From contig CM055096.1 of NCBI GenBank assembly GCA_029204225.1, forward strand, positions 66,996,370 to 67,060,369: 64,000 bases of DNA. Direction: 5' to 3'. Positions 46,160 through 56,889 of the stretch are shown here, in pieces. The notes below the pieces were generated by a model. That model searched no databases. It had not been told where the DNA came from and saw only the letters and a list, made by a program, of their open reading frames with translations. The first letter of the stretch is position 1; each line of letters begins with the position of its first letter. This DNA is from Diphasiastrum complanatum (lineage: Eukaryota > Streptophyta > Lycopodiopsida > Lycopodiales > Lycopodiaceae). The position numbers and the translations under genes are program-made.

Positions 46160-47527
46160 AAACTCTATGTAATTTAGAAAAAAGAATTTGGACAAAAAAT
46201 GAATTTATTTTGGTAATTTACATTAATAGACTTTTTTGGATCAGAATTCCTCTAATGTTACTTGAATGTTGGTTCCTACATTAATTCACAAACAAGAAAA
46301 GAAACTAATTAACTCTAGGAAAGCAACAAATCTAATCCACTCTACAATTCACAACCACACACAAAGGAGAGAAGGCCAAGATCATGAATGCATCACTTAA
46401 GAAACAAGCATGATCAAGGAGCTCAATGGATGCACCAAACTCGTGAAGGCTCTTCTCATTTCAACATGGAGTAGATACAATACACAAAAGGCTCCTCTTC
46501 ACAAAGAGGGAGTCTCTTAAATAAGCAAGAGAGCTTATTAGGTGGCATCCTAGTGGAATTTCCACATTTTACAAATTACAAGTGGAATAATGCTCTCCAC
46601 TAGAGGTCACCATCAAAAGGTGGCTCACTCTACTTTCTTTAAGAGGGGTCTACTTGCATTTATTACATTTGCCTAGAAATACTAGTTCCTACATGGTCAT
46701 TCCACGAGGTTTACACAGTTCTTGCTTGCCATTCCTAACTAGCATTTCTCGGCTCTCATACTCGGCTTTCAGTCTTCGTTCGTCTCGTCTCCTTAGAGAC
46801 CTCCTCGGTCTAAGGTGAGAGGTGCTCTTGAGTTGCTCTGTCTGAGTATCTTGGGGATTCGTCAGAATCAGCCAACACCTTTCATAAGCTCTTTAAGCTG
46901 TCATCCAACGACCACTTCACATCCACGACCTAGATCACTCCCGGAGCAATCAATTGCAACAATTGATTCGTACCTCTTCTCGATCCTGCGGGTATGATCT
47001 TTCTAGAGTATTGAAACAAGATAATCTAGCCACTGGGCACTTTGGTGTGCTACAGCTCCATTCTCTTCACCGTGCGTGAGTTCTCTCCTTCAATCCACGC
47101 GACATCTCTCTTTCCCTCTTCTGCTTACTGATTTTCCAACTGTATCAGACCATTCTCACGAGATTCTTGAGGGCTTTTAATCCGATCTAAACCTGTAGCT
47201 AGCTACAACCTACCTCTGCACCTTGGAGGAACTTGTCAGATCTCGATTTCATTGATAAATTAGCGCAAACAACTGATTTTTGTGGAGACTACTATTTTCT
47301 GACATAAAACTCTTCGAATTAACGCACATCCAATAGGACAACTATTAGGTCGCAGATCGCAATAGCCAATTGGCCGTAATGCGTTGGCATCATCCACTTA
47401 GTACTTCCCAGAAATTTACTTGCAAATCAGTTAGGGCAAGTCTTTAGCTTCAATTCTATGTTAGTGTTTGACTAGGGCTGAGTCTCATCGGAACGACGTT
47501 TCGGAACGAGCGTTTTTGAACTCTGGA

Positions 47528-47534
<7 letters not shown>
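46160..47534. other. Repeat-derived non-coding sequence
   Basis: At about 47320-47410 the sequence resembles the copia-6 LTR at 45740-45830 (AATTAACGCACATCCAATAG..., GATCGCAATAGCCAATTGGC, ATGCGTTGGCATCATCC). It may be another LTR copy. TCTTAAATAAGCAAGAGAG near 46510 could be a minus-strand TATA region of a solo LTR. No ORF supported. Confidence 0.4.

Positions 47535-47584
<50 letters not shown>
47535..47584 (+). repeat. (TG)25 microsatellite
   Basis: Fifty bases of TG, preceded by CGGAACGACGTTTCGGAACG. Confidence 0.97.
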
Positions 47585-47586
<2 letters not shown>

Positions 47587-48051
47587 TGGTTCCCTCTTAT
47601 AGCCATGGTGCTGCTTTGTGAACTACGTCCATATATGACTCCATAAAAGAATATAATTAATAATCAAAATTTAGACCATAGATTCTAAATATGTTGGCAA
47701 CGTTGTCATTCACTAGTTTATCCTAGAAGAGATGGATGCTCGAGCATAGTCACAAAGAATGGCATTTCAAAGCTCTTGGAATCATCGATACCCGTAGGAC
47801 AGGTGCAATATTAGGAACTATCCCTAAATTTTTTTCGCGCATGGGGCATCTGTTGCTGTGAAGATTATTGACAGTTTCCGTATTCTGTTGCATCTGAAAT
47901 TCGTAGATCCCATTGATCTAAATCGATGCATTGGCAATGATTGGCATCCGAAATCCATCAATCGCTGAACGAAATCGTTTTGGCAACCTGGTCCGGTAGA
48001 TTGTTTTGGCACGCAACCCGTTCTGACATTTGAAATCATATTGGCAACCCG

Positions 48052-48574
48052 TGTTGGAAGTCAGTATTTGTCCTTCAATGGAGATTTATTTGTTGATGCT
48101 CTAACTACGAAGTCAAGGTACCAAAAGGTACACCTTAGATGGCTGTTAGGGGTCATGAGAGTTTATTTTCTCCCTGGGTGGAATCTTCTCCAGAGATAAT
48201 TGGATTGCATGACTTCATGGGGTTAATGCCATATTTAATGAAGTTGAGGCAATGTATATGGTTTTGAGGACATGTACTCAAGTTTGGAGAGGCCCAACTC
48301 ATAATGGAGAGTCCATGGGGCAAGTGACCTTCTTTTCCAATTAGCACTTGGCTGTCCAATGCCAAGGCTCTTCAATTGCTTTTGTAACTCCTATGTAACA
48401 CATGGCTCTTGGCTGCTGGCTTTTGGATATTCCACATTGGAAACCATTGGCCTTTGGATTTCTCTATCCATTGGCCTTTGGATTTCTCTATCCATAATTT
48501 GTGATTGTTCATAGAACGTTAATCACTTAATTCATTGTGAATGTCTCCGCTTCTAGTTCACCTTGAATTCCACA
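48052..48574 (+). repeat. 5' LTR of copia-7 (523 bp, TATA region deleted)
   Basis: Colinear with the 3' LTR but about 190 bases shorter. The stretch with the TATA box and following transcribed region (3' LTR about 51540-51690) is missing. In its place the phrase CCATTGGCCTTTGGATTTCT is duplicated in tandem (48461-48510). Confidence 0.88.
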
Positions 48575-48575
48575 T

Positions 48576-48590
48576 TGGTATCAGAGCGGG
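48576..48590 (+). other. Primer-binding site of copia-7
   Basis: TGGTATCAGAGCGGG, one base after the LTR end CACA. It matches initiator tRNA-Met over the first 12 bases. Confidence 0.85.
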
Positions 48591-50869
48591 TTCATAGGCT
48601 GCATGACTAACACTCATAGCCTCTACATCATGGAGATTATTATGCATATTGGAAGGTAGACAGATGGGCGATTTTGTTCCAGCCAATGGAGTCTCTAAAA
48701 GGTGCATTGTTAAGCAGTTTGGGCGCACTTTACAATATCTCTGTGAGCAGGTTTGATGTAGATTTATTGGCACATTTTCCAAGCAACAAGGATGCGCATA
48801 TTTATAGGCAAATTATCTCCTTCACTATAGGCACATTTTTCATCTATTTTGGACGTTTTTTCTACCAGTGTTAGTTCTTGGTTTTCTGTTGACAGGTCAC
48901 TTCTTTTTTAACTTTTTGTGGTTCATTTTCCAGCCAGCTAATAGAGAAAAATTTGTGGCACAATAGGTGTATTTAGTTGTCTCTGTGAACATGTTTCTAT
49001 TTTTTATCAGCGCTGGAAATTAGTGGGGTGTTGGATTTTCTTTAAAAGCTTGGATGTTATTCTCTTCTAGAAACTTCTTTGAGTGAATAGAGTGCATGTT
49101 GAATCTTTAGCATACTTAATAATTTGTTCTCTTTTGCCTTCATAAGTTGTTTATGATTGATTCATGTGTATTTGTTGTCCATACTTATTTGCAAATGCAA
49201 ATATTAATGGGTGCAAATGTAAGTGATGAATTGGATTCCTATTGGATCATGTGTAACTTTTTGGGTGAATTCTAAAGGAGGGACAGATTTGAAATTTGTG
49301 TTATAGCATGAATTACGGTTGTCTACACCTTAGAATCATGTTGTGAATTTATTTTCTTGAAGAATGGGAAGTTTTCTACCATTTTCAAGGTAAATTTTTG
49401 AGAATTCATCACGCTGGAATCTATTTTCTCTTTTATAGAGTTGGCTTTTAGATCGGTTCTATGATCATCTTTACATAGAGAATTGTGCACCAATAACATT
49501 GACCTTTTTTTCATGTGTTAAATCTCTATTTCGATGTGATATTCTTGTTATGGAGAGTGCATTTTGAATCTTATTCTTGTGAAAAGGGAGAGAAAAAGTA
49601 TTAAGTGATTTATTCCTAGCCATACATTTGATTTCCTATTTGGAATTTGGATACCAATAAGCATTTTTAATCCTATAAGACAGGTATGCATCATGGGAGA
49701 GAAATTGGTGGAACGCAATTCCATTGTTTGATCTGTTAGCAGGTACCTTGAAGTGAGCTTTTCTAGAGCACTTATGGTTGGGGTAGTGGTTGTTCTTCTA
49801 TATAATATACATAAACACAAACCTTGAATCCAGATTCCAAGGCAAAGCAAAATTTTAAGTGATATAACCAAATGGAAGTTGGAGTTGGTTTCTGATTTGA
49901 AACTTTACTGCTATTTATTCCATGTGAAATCCTTTTGGGATTTTTTGCACATGGGTGGTCATAAAAAAAAAGCGTGCTGAACAAGTTATCCAGAGTTGCG
50001 TTATGAGTCACAGTAGCTCGACCTATTTTTTGTTGCTGCATTTATCGATTTAGCTATGTTATTACAAGATAGGCAAAAACACTTTGACGAATTCCATATT
50101 TGGAGTTCAATCTCAAATAGCTCTCCATGAAGTCTACTGGCCATAGATCAGTGGGAATCTACTAATCTCAATATTACTTCTATTTTTATGTTGAAGACTA
50201 AATCAGATGCATGTACAAAATAAAGAGATTCAAAACTTACATTAAAACACAGTTATTGAGAGAATCAGAATCATGTTATCAAGACTGGCAGGATTTGACT
50301 AAGCAATCATCTACACCAACTTAATTCACGACAATATTGAACCTGCTCTCATAAGTCACAAGATGACATTAATTCTCAAGTCAAAACTGTTGCAATAAAC
50401 CTGATGACAACGTGCTTAAAAGTCTTGTTCAATTGTTATGGCATATCTCAAGCCTTGGCAATCTTGCTATATACTTAATTCAATAATGATCTAACTGACA
50501 ATAAGATCAGGTAGAGGCCGATCGTTTAGAACCATATGTTGATCTTCCTATGGAGTATCAATATCTGTTGTTGAGCCTTCTTCTGCTCTAGAGGCGCAAC
50601 TCAGATCGAAGTTCTATCATCAGAGTAGATCCATTTACATTGTTCTCTTACCTTCAATTTTTGTAGTGGCATTGATAAGCTGACCAGGCGGATCGCTGAA
50701 GCTGTTGATGGGTGTTGACGTTGCTGCTATTGTTGCTGCTTGAAGGGAGGAACTAAAGGAGCAGGGGTTTGAAGCCTCACTTGACTTGACCATTGTGTTT
50801 GATGTCTGAAGCAAAGGTTGAACTCATTTATTAAAATTTGGTGCATTGATAAGCTATGCTTGGAAATCT

Positions 50870-51010
50870 ATTTTTTGGATGACTTATTCTTTATAGGTAG
50901 TTGTGACAAACTCATTGAAAGTGAGAAAAAAATCACTAAGTGCAAAGTTTGAGATGAAGGATCTCGGGGACCTACACTACTACTTGGGAATTGAGGTCCG
51001 AAGACAAAAC
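50870..51010 (+). pseudogene. copia-7 reverse transcriptase remnant
   Basis: DDLFFIGSCDKLIESEKK in one phase (from the catalytic DD of YVDD at 50878-50883), then SAKFEMKDLGDLHYYLGIEV in the next, ending in QNKNL. This is the Ty1/copia palm-to-thumb segment. The frame shifts once and no other pol sequence remains. Confidence 0.8.
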
Positions 51011-51061
51011 AAGAACCTTTGATGGGGGTAAAGCAAAATTAAATTTGTCAGTAAGGGAGAG

Positions 51062-51774
51062 TGTTAGAAGTCACTATTTGTCCCTATTTGTCCTTCAATG
51101 GAGATTCCTCTGTTGATGCTCTGATTGCGAAGTCGAGGTACCAGAAGGTACACCCTAGGCGGTTGTTAGAGGTCATCAGACTTTATTTTCTCCCAGGTGG
51201 AATCTTCTCCAAAGATAGTATGGTGAGTACATAGATTTCTCCAGGCTTGGATTGCGTGACTTCATGGGGTTAATGCCATATTTAATGAAGTTGGGACAAT
51301 GTATATGGTTGTGAGGACCCAAGGAGCATTTTTTAACTTTTGGTCCATGTACTCAAGTTTGGAGAGGCCCAACTCATAATGTGGGGTTCATGGGGCAAGT
51401 GACTTTCTTCTCCAATAAGCACTTGGCTGTCCAAGGCCAAGGCTTTTCATTGTTTTTTTTAACTCCTATGTAACACATGGCTCTTGGCTCTTGGCTTTTG
51501 GATATTCCACATTGAAAACCATTGGCCTTTGTATTTCTCTACTTGTATAAATATGCACCCTCTTTCTACTGAAGAGAAGGAAGAACCTGAAGAGGCTAGA
51601 GAGACTAGAGAGAGTGGCAATGCTTGTGTGCATACATTCTTTGTATAGAGATTTGTCTCCATTGATATCCTACTTTTCTTCCACTTGTATGCATAATTTG
51701 TGAATGTTCATAGAACATTAGTTACTTAATTCATTGTGAATGTTTTCGCTTCTAGTTCACCTTGGATTCCGACA
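51062..51774 (+). repeat. 3' LTR of copia-7 (713 bp)
   Basis: Complete copy with a TATA box (TTGTATAAATATGCACC) at about 51543-51559. It ends GATTCCGACA. Confidence 0.88.
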
Positions 51775-52152
51775 ATCCGTTCTAGCAATCAATTCTAGCA
51801 ACATGTTCTTGCAACCAGTTCTGGTAGATTCTTTGGGCATCCGCAACATGTAAGGAATGGCTCAAATGCCATAGCTAAGCACCGATTTAGATTCCCAAAG
51901 AACCATTCCTTAGAAAGGGTATGGAACCGTTTCTAGGAATTTTCTAAATGTTCTAAACCGTTTCAATTTAAATTTTCTCAAATGTTCTAAACATGATATG
52001 ATAAACCTAGAATGTTTTGGAATTTAAAGACCCTCTATCAGTGAATATTCTAAACATTCAGAAGATAAATTGTGTTTTTAGATTCCTTTTTTTTTATGGC
52101 CTTTTCATTTTCTAAGACATCTAAAAAAGTTTACAAAAAACCCCCAAAAGAA

Positions 52153-52155
<3 letters not shown>

Positions 52156-52189
<34 letters not shown>
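52156..52189 (+). repeat. (AC)17 microsatellite
   Basis: Followed by CGGAACGAAACGTTCTGAAA. The block is an inverted relative of the sequence around the (TG) tract at 47.5 kb. Confidence 0.95.
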
Positions 52190-52488
52190 CCGGAACGAAA
52201 CGTTCTGAAATTTCCGGAACAAGTGTTTCGGAAATGCCACACATCTATGGACTAGGGGTAATGCAACACACATAAAGTAGACATTATTTCTAACAAGGAT
52301 TAGTACTTTTTCTAAACTTTTGTTGTTCTCTTGTATTATAAATGGAAATCCTCACAAATCTACTCATTGAGTTGGGTAGAAGTGAATCTTTGTTGTCCAT
52401 ATGAGGCTATTTTGTTTTCCTTTCCTCAAATATATAGTTTCCTTGTATATTTTCATTTTGCTTCTCATTTTTTTTTCCAAACACATAG

Positions 52489-52491
<3 letters not shown>

Positions 52492-52548
<57 letters not shown>
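52492..52548 (+). repeat. (AT)28 microsatellite
   Basis: Pure AT run. The Tyr-Ile frames on both strands here are artefacts. It marks the edge of the minus-strand copia remnant that follows. Confidence 0.96.
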
Positions 52549-52553
<5 letters not shown>

Positions 52554-52599
52554 CATGCACGTCCAGGGGGTTTTGGCCATTTTTGCGTCCGCATCGGCG

Positions 52600-53420
52600 G
52601 ACGCGGGGTCGGATGTTCAATCTCTCACCATGCTCCAACAAAATGGAACCTATGGAAGCCATCTTTCCTTGAGAAATTTTCTTGCAATGGATCAAAAAGT
52701 GTTGTTTCTCTCTCAATAATGGATCCAATAAAGGTGTGCTACCAACTCCAATATGAGATCTTGCAACTAGGTGTGAGATCTATCTTCCTAGCTCTACCAA
52801 TCTCTTTCAAACTAGATCAAATTTTCAACCAAATGTGAAGTATGGACAAATTTTGGGTCAACCTCTTTTAAGCATGTGGAAAGCACTCAAAACATCTAAA
52901 AAAGACTCAAATACAAGTGGTTTGCATGAAACTATGTTGTTATGACCTCAGAAAATTGTCTAGATCTCAAATAGACAAAATTGGCAAGCTTTTTCTTGAG
53001 TTTTTGGACTAAACAAGCTAGATGTGAGCCTAAATTGATGTGTCCATATAGGTGTGGGTGCCCTACCCACCTCACTTTGAAATCCTATAACTACCTCAAG
53101 ACACAACCAATTGCGCTAAAAACTACACTTCACTAGCTTTCCAACAAGCTATCAAGCACTCGATGGTAGAGAGAGAAATCTAGAATAGCTCAAAATGTAG
53201 GAACTCTCATTAACTCAAAAAATCACATAGAATTGATCAAAGACACATATAAGTAACAACTCGAGGTAGTGCAACATGATTGGACCCCTTCTTTTTCTCC
53301 TCCTAATTTGATTGGTTGAGTGACTTATGAGTTCTCAAACTTGATTGGACCAATTTGATGGATTTCTAGCTTTTGATTGGTCACTACTCTCATGCCAACA
53401 CATAGGGAAGTGTCACACAT
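52600..53420 (-). mobile_element. Copia leader and gag start, related to copia-3 (minus strand)
   Basis: The minus-strand ATG near 52662 reads MASIGSILLEHGERLNIRP, close to the copia-3 start MGSSLLEPSERLTTS. Upstream (to the right) the leader shares GGTAGGGCACC..ACCT....TGGACACAT with the copia-3 leader near 14725. A degenerate PBS (plus strand CTCTCATGCCA) may lie near 53390-53400. Gag is cut after about 20 codons, shortly before the AT repeat. Confidence 0.6.
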
Positions 53421-53870
53421 CCAGTCTCATCATGACAAATGTAACAAGCCTAACCTAGCTCCAGCCATATCACACTCTACTTTTGGCCTAATCATGACTT
53501 TACATGTGTACTTGCCCGTTTTGCCTCTAAAGTCAATATTGGCCCTATCTCCTACTAACATGTGGATAGATTGTAGGAATTTGATGGAAATGTGCTGAGT
53601 AGCGAAAGTGGTGAGCAAATGGAGATAGATCGGTAGTGCGTCAGTTACCAACTATGAGTTCAAGATGAAACGAATATTGCAATGTGCAATGGAACCAAAA
53701 ACATAGACAAAAAAAATGCACTCAGATAAATCAGAAATGTGAGTACAGAAGCTTGAAGTTGGCCACAGAACAGTAGTGCATTCAACCCCCACTAACTAAT
53801 TCTACATAAGCCTACATAGTCATTGAACATCGTTGCAAAATATTACCAGTACATTGTTACACAAGATGCT

Positions 53871-54579
53871 TGTTAGGGCGTTGACTCCACTGGATGTCAG
53901 ATGAACAATACATTAAAGCCCTAAAAAAATCTACTTATAATTTTGCAGAAGACCGCCAATATTTAACGGTAAGTAGATCGAATTTTTCTAGTTAACAGTA
54001 TCAAAAATTAACTAAGGGTCGAATTTATACAAAGGATCAGATTTACTAGACTCGATCCGATCTAGGGTCAAAGACACCCAGATTTATTAGACCCGATTTG
54101 ATCCAGGGTCGAAGACGATCCGATCTGATCCGATCTGATCTAGGGTCGAAGACACCAGGAATTTATTATTCGCCTCGATCCGATTTTATCCAGGGTCAGA
54201 AAATCACATTTTGACGGGATTGACATTGGGTCAGATTTTTCTAGTTAACAATATAAAAAATTAACTAAGAGTCAGATTTATACAAAAGGTGTCAGATATA
54301 TTACACCCAATCTGATCCAAGGTCGAAGACATCCGGATTTATCAGACCCGATCCAATCTAGAGTCAAAGACGTCCGAATTTATTATCCGCCTCGATCCGA
54401 TTCGATCCATAGCTGAAAAATCACATTTTGATGGGATTGACATTGGGTCAAAAAATTTCGATCCTTTGTTAGAAAAATTCGATCCTTTCTTTTTGGTTGT
54501 GGATTTTTCAGAATAAGTATGAACAGAGTTCATGATTCTCATTACCTGATGGAATTGGGCTTGAGCATGAATTCCAACA
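53871..54579 (-). repeat. Putative 3' LTR of copia-8, with internal repeats
   Basis: The minus strand starts TGTTGGAATTCATGCTC after a purine tract (TTAAGGGAGAG, 54590-54580). The plus left end TGTTAGGGCG would give TG...CA ends with short inverted repeats and a 709-bp length. The left boundary is a guess. Inside, a unit of about 255 bp is present twice (about 53983-54236 and 54237-54450), with GATCCGATC-type motifs repeated many times. Confidence 0.5.
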
Positions 54580-54599
54580 CTCTCCCTTAATGTGGATCC

Positions 54600-56060
54600 T
54601 GAAAAATTTCGATCTTCAGATTTAGTAAGTTGTTAAATTTGAGATGATGTTCCTTTGTTAGAGTCTTGGTGAAATAATTGGCTGCCTGTAACTCTGTCTT
54701 ACATTAAACAAAAGAAATTTCCTTGCTTTGTACTTTCTCTCTAAGATAGTGATATCGAATTTCGATATGCTTACTTCGGGAGTGGAATCTCGGATTCAGA
54801 GATAGTGTAATGGCACTTTGATTGTCATAGTAGCGGGTCATTGGATGTGACTGGATAATTTCGATATCTGCAAGCAAGTTCTTCATCCAAATTGTCTCAT
54901 TAGTAGCATTTGTGACAGCTATGTATTGCGATTATGTGGAGGATAATGTTATTGAGGTCTGTTTATGGCTATTTCATGAAACTGGGCCTTGATTGAACAA
55001 GAACACAAATCAAGAGGTCAGTTTTCTTGTGTTGATATCTCCTACCCAATTTGCATCTATGTAGGCCTCTAGAATGTTGGTAGATTGGCTGCCTCCACAG
55101 CAAATGTTGAGGTGTTTTGTAGCTTGGACATACTTCATGACTTTCATGAGAGCCTTCCAATGGACTGGACCTGGATTTGAAAGAAATTGGCTGAGAGAGC
55201 TGATTGAGTAAGCAAGGTCAGGTCGAGTGCAGAGCATAGCGTACATCAATCAATCGATTATGGAGTGAAATGGATACTGCTTCATTTTCTCCTTCTTTGA
55301 CTCATATTTTGGACATTGCTCCTTTGACAATTTCAAACCAGGGTCGAGTGCTAGGTCAAATTTGAAAAATCTGAATTATGAGACAATAGTGAGCAGGACC
55401 CGTATATGTCATCTTGTATTCCTATGCTAACAAGCATTTGGTATCCTTCAACAAATTCAAATTGTTACTAAACAGTAACGTGTCATCAACATAAAGAGTG
55501 ATGATTATGAAGGAATCCAATACAGACTTAAAATAGACATTTGAGTCTGTCGAGTTTGGAATGAAACCATCATCGATTTAAAATATATTTATTTTTTGAA
55601 ACCAGGCTCTTGGAGACTATTTCAGGCCATACAGAGCTTTGTGAATTCTACACACTAGGTGCTCCTTACCCTTTAGCTCATATCCTTCTGGCTGGGACAT
55701 GTAGATCTCCTCTTCAATGGTGTCATTGAGAAATGCAGTTTGGACGTTCATTTGGTGAACTTTGAGGTCGGTTGTAGCTGCATAAAAAAGAACTCTACGA
55801 ATTGAAGCATGCTTTACCATAGGACTGAAGATTTTTTAATAATCCAGATCTAGAATATGGGAGAAGCCTTTGGCTACCCATTTGGCCTTGTATCGGTTTA
55901 TTTTTCCTTCAACAACATACTTCACCTTGAACAACCACTTGCATGGGATCGGATTTTGATGCTTTGGCAGCTCAATTATAGTCCATGTTTGATTCTCAAT
56001 TAGGGAATCAAATTCTACATCCATGGCTACTTTCCATTGGTCAGCATCAGGTGTTGACAT
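54600..56060 (-). pseudogene. copia-8 reverse transcriptase and RNase H
   Basis: RT begins MSTPDADQWKVAMDVEFDSL then CKWLFKVKYVVEGKINRYKA, a stop, HASIRRVLFYAATTDLKVHQ, and FLNDTIEEEIYMSQPEGYEL. YVDD follows near 55500. MMYAMLCTRPDLAYSISSLS begins the 55249 block; RYYDNQSAITLSLNPRFHSR then KHIEIRYHYLREKVQSKEIS (54830-54720) is RNase H. An in-frame stop (TAG) precedes CKTELQAANYFTKTLTKE. At least six breaks. Confidence 0.85.
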
Positions 56061-56208
56061 TGCCTCATGAACCGTGTTTGGTTCTTACACAAAATAGTAG
56101 GCCGAATCATCCATGGATCAGAATGGAGGCTGTCTGAGTCGATTTGATCTTTTGGATTGAATTTTGAACCTTCGATGCTGTTGTTGAGGTTCTGACTCAC
56201 TGTCTGAG

Positions 56209-56412
56209 TCAACTGTCTGAGTCAGTATCGATTTTCTGTTGTTTGACTCTTGGATTGGATTTTGGATTTTCGATCCTTGGGTTGGATTCTGGATTTTTCA
56301 ACCTTGGATCGGATTTTGATTTTTCGATCCTAGGATCGGATTTTGACTGTTCGATCCTTGGGTTGGATTTGTCTGGAGCTTTTCCCTTATGGTCAAAAAA
56401 TTGGTCTTCCAT
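56209..56412 (-). repeat. 27-bp coding minisatellite in the copia-8 integrase-RT linker
   Basis: An open frame of 67 codons whose centre is five copies of a nine-residue unit: SNPRIEQSK, SDPRIEKSK, SDPRLKNPE, SNPRIENPK, SNPRVKQQK. On the plus strand TTGGATT/GATTTT/TTCGATCCT repeats with a 27-base period from about 56245 to 56375. The unit stays in frame, so it expanded while the element was coding. Confidence 0.85.
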
Positions 56413-56449
56413 GAATATGACATCTCTGCTCGTGAAGGTCTTTTGATTT

Positions 56450-56886
56450 TGCTAGGTTTTAGAGTTTGTATGCCTTGTGATCAGGGGAGTAGCCAATGAA
56501 AATCGATTTTTTGCGTTTGTCATCTAGCTTCTTTCTCAGACCTTCAAGGATCTAAGCATAAGCAATGCATCCAAATACTCGGATATGTTTGAGTGATGGA
56601 TTCGATCCAGTACACACCTCATGAGGTGTCTTGCCATTTAGGGCCTTGGTGATGGATTGATTTTGTAGGTAGACAGCTGTAGTGATAGCTTCTACCCAAA
56701 TCTCTTTGGAAGAGAAGCATGAGCCATCATGCTTTTGGCACTCTCAATAAATGTCCGATTCTTCCTCTCTACTACTCCATTGGACTGAGGAGAGTAGCTA
56801 ATGGTGAATTGTTGATGTATTCCACAGGCCTTACAAAATTTCTTGAACTCGTTTTCCTTGTAATCTTCTATTAAATATGAAGTCAA
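56450..56886 (-). pseudogene. copia-8 integrase C-terminal half
   Basis: ENEFKKFCKACGIHQQFTIS and YSPQSNGVVERKNRTFIESA hold the catalytic Glu (ERKN). After a frameshift near 56692 the sequence goes on with QNQSITKALNGKTPHEVCTG, HIRVFGCIAYA, a stop, and FIGYSPDHKAYKL. The second Asp (DRGGEY in the family) is degraded at the right edge. Confidence 0.8.
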
Positions 56887-56889
56887 GGG

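Larger units (their letters stand above)
48052..51774 (+). mobile_element. LTR retrotransposon with unequal LTRs and minimal coding content (copia-7)
   Basis: The 5' LTR 48052-48574 and 3' LTR 51062-51774 both start TGTT(G/A)GAAGTCA and end TTC(A/G)CC...GATTCC(A/G)ACA. A PBS lies at 48576-48590, and a polypurine tract (AGTAAGGGAGAG) at 51050-51061. Flanks ACCCG and ATCCG are a possible 5-bp target duplication with one mismatch. The 2.5-kb interior holds only a copia RT remnant at 50870-51010. The element was found from its repeats, not from an ORF. Confidence 0.88.
54580..56886 (-). mobile_element. Ty1/copia pol region (copia-8, minus strand)
   Basis: Integrase C-terminal half (56886-56560), linker (56450-56060), RT (56060-55300) and RNase H (55249-54600), followed by a purine tract and LTR. 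Gag, protease and the integrase N-terminus are missing. The RT box reads TLYVDDTLLFS (near 55510-55478), intact, though many stops and frameshifts interrupt the frame. Confidence 0.85.

Noticed and set aside
52331-52728. Frames with Tyr-Ile repeats
   Set aside because: They are an (AT) microsatellite read in several frames; only the copia gag start near 52662 (minus) is real coding sequence.
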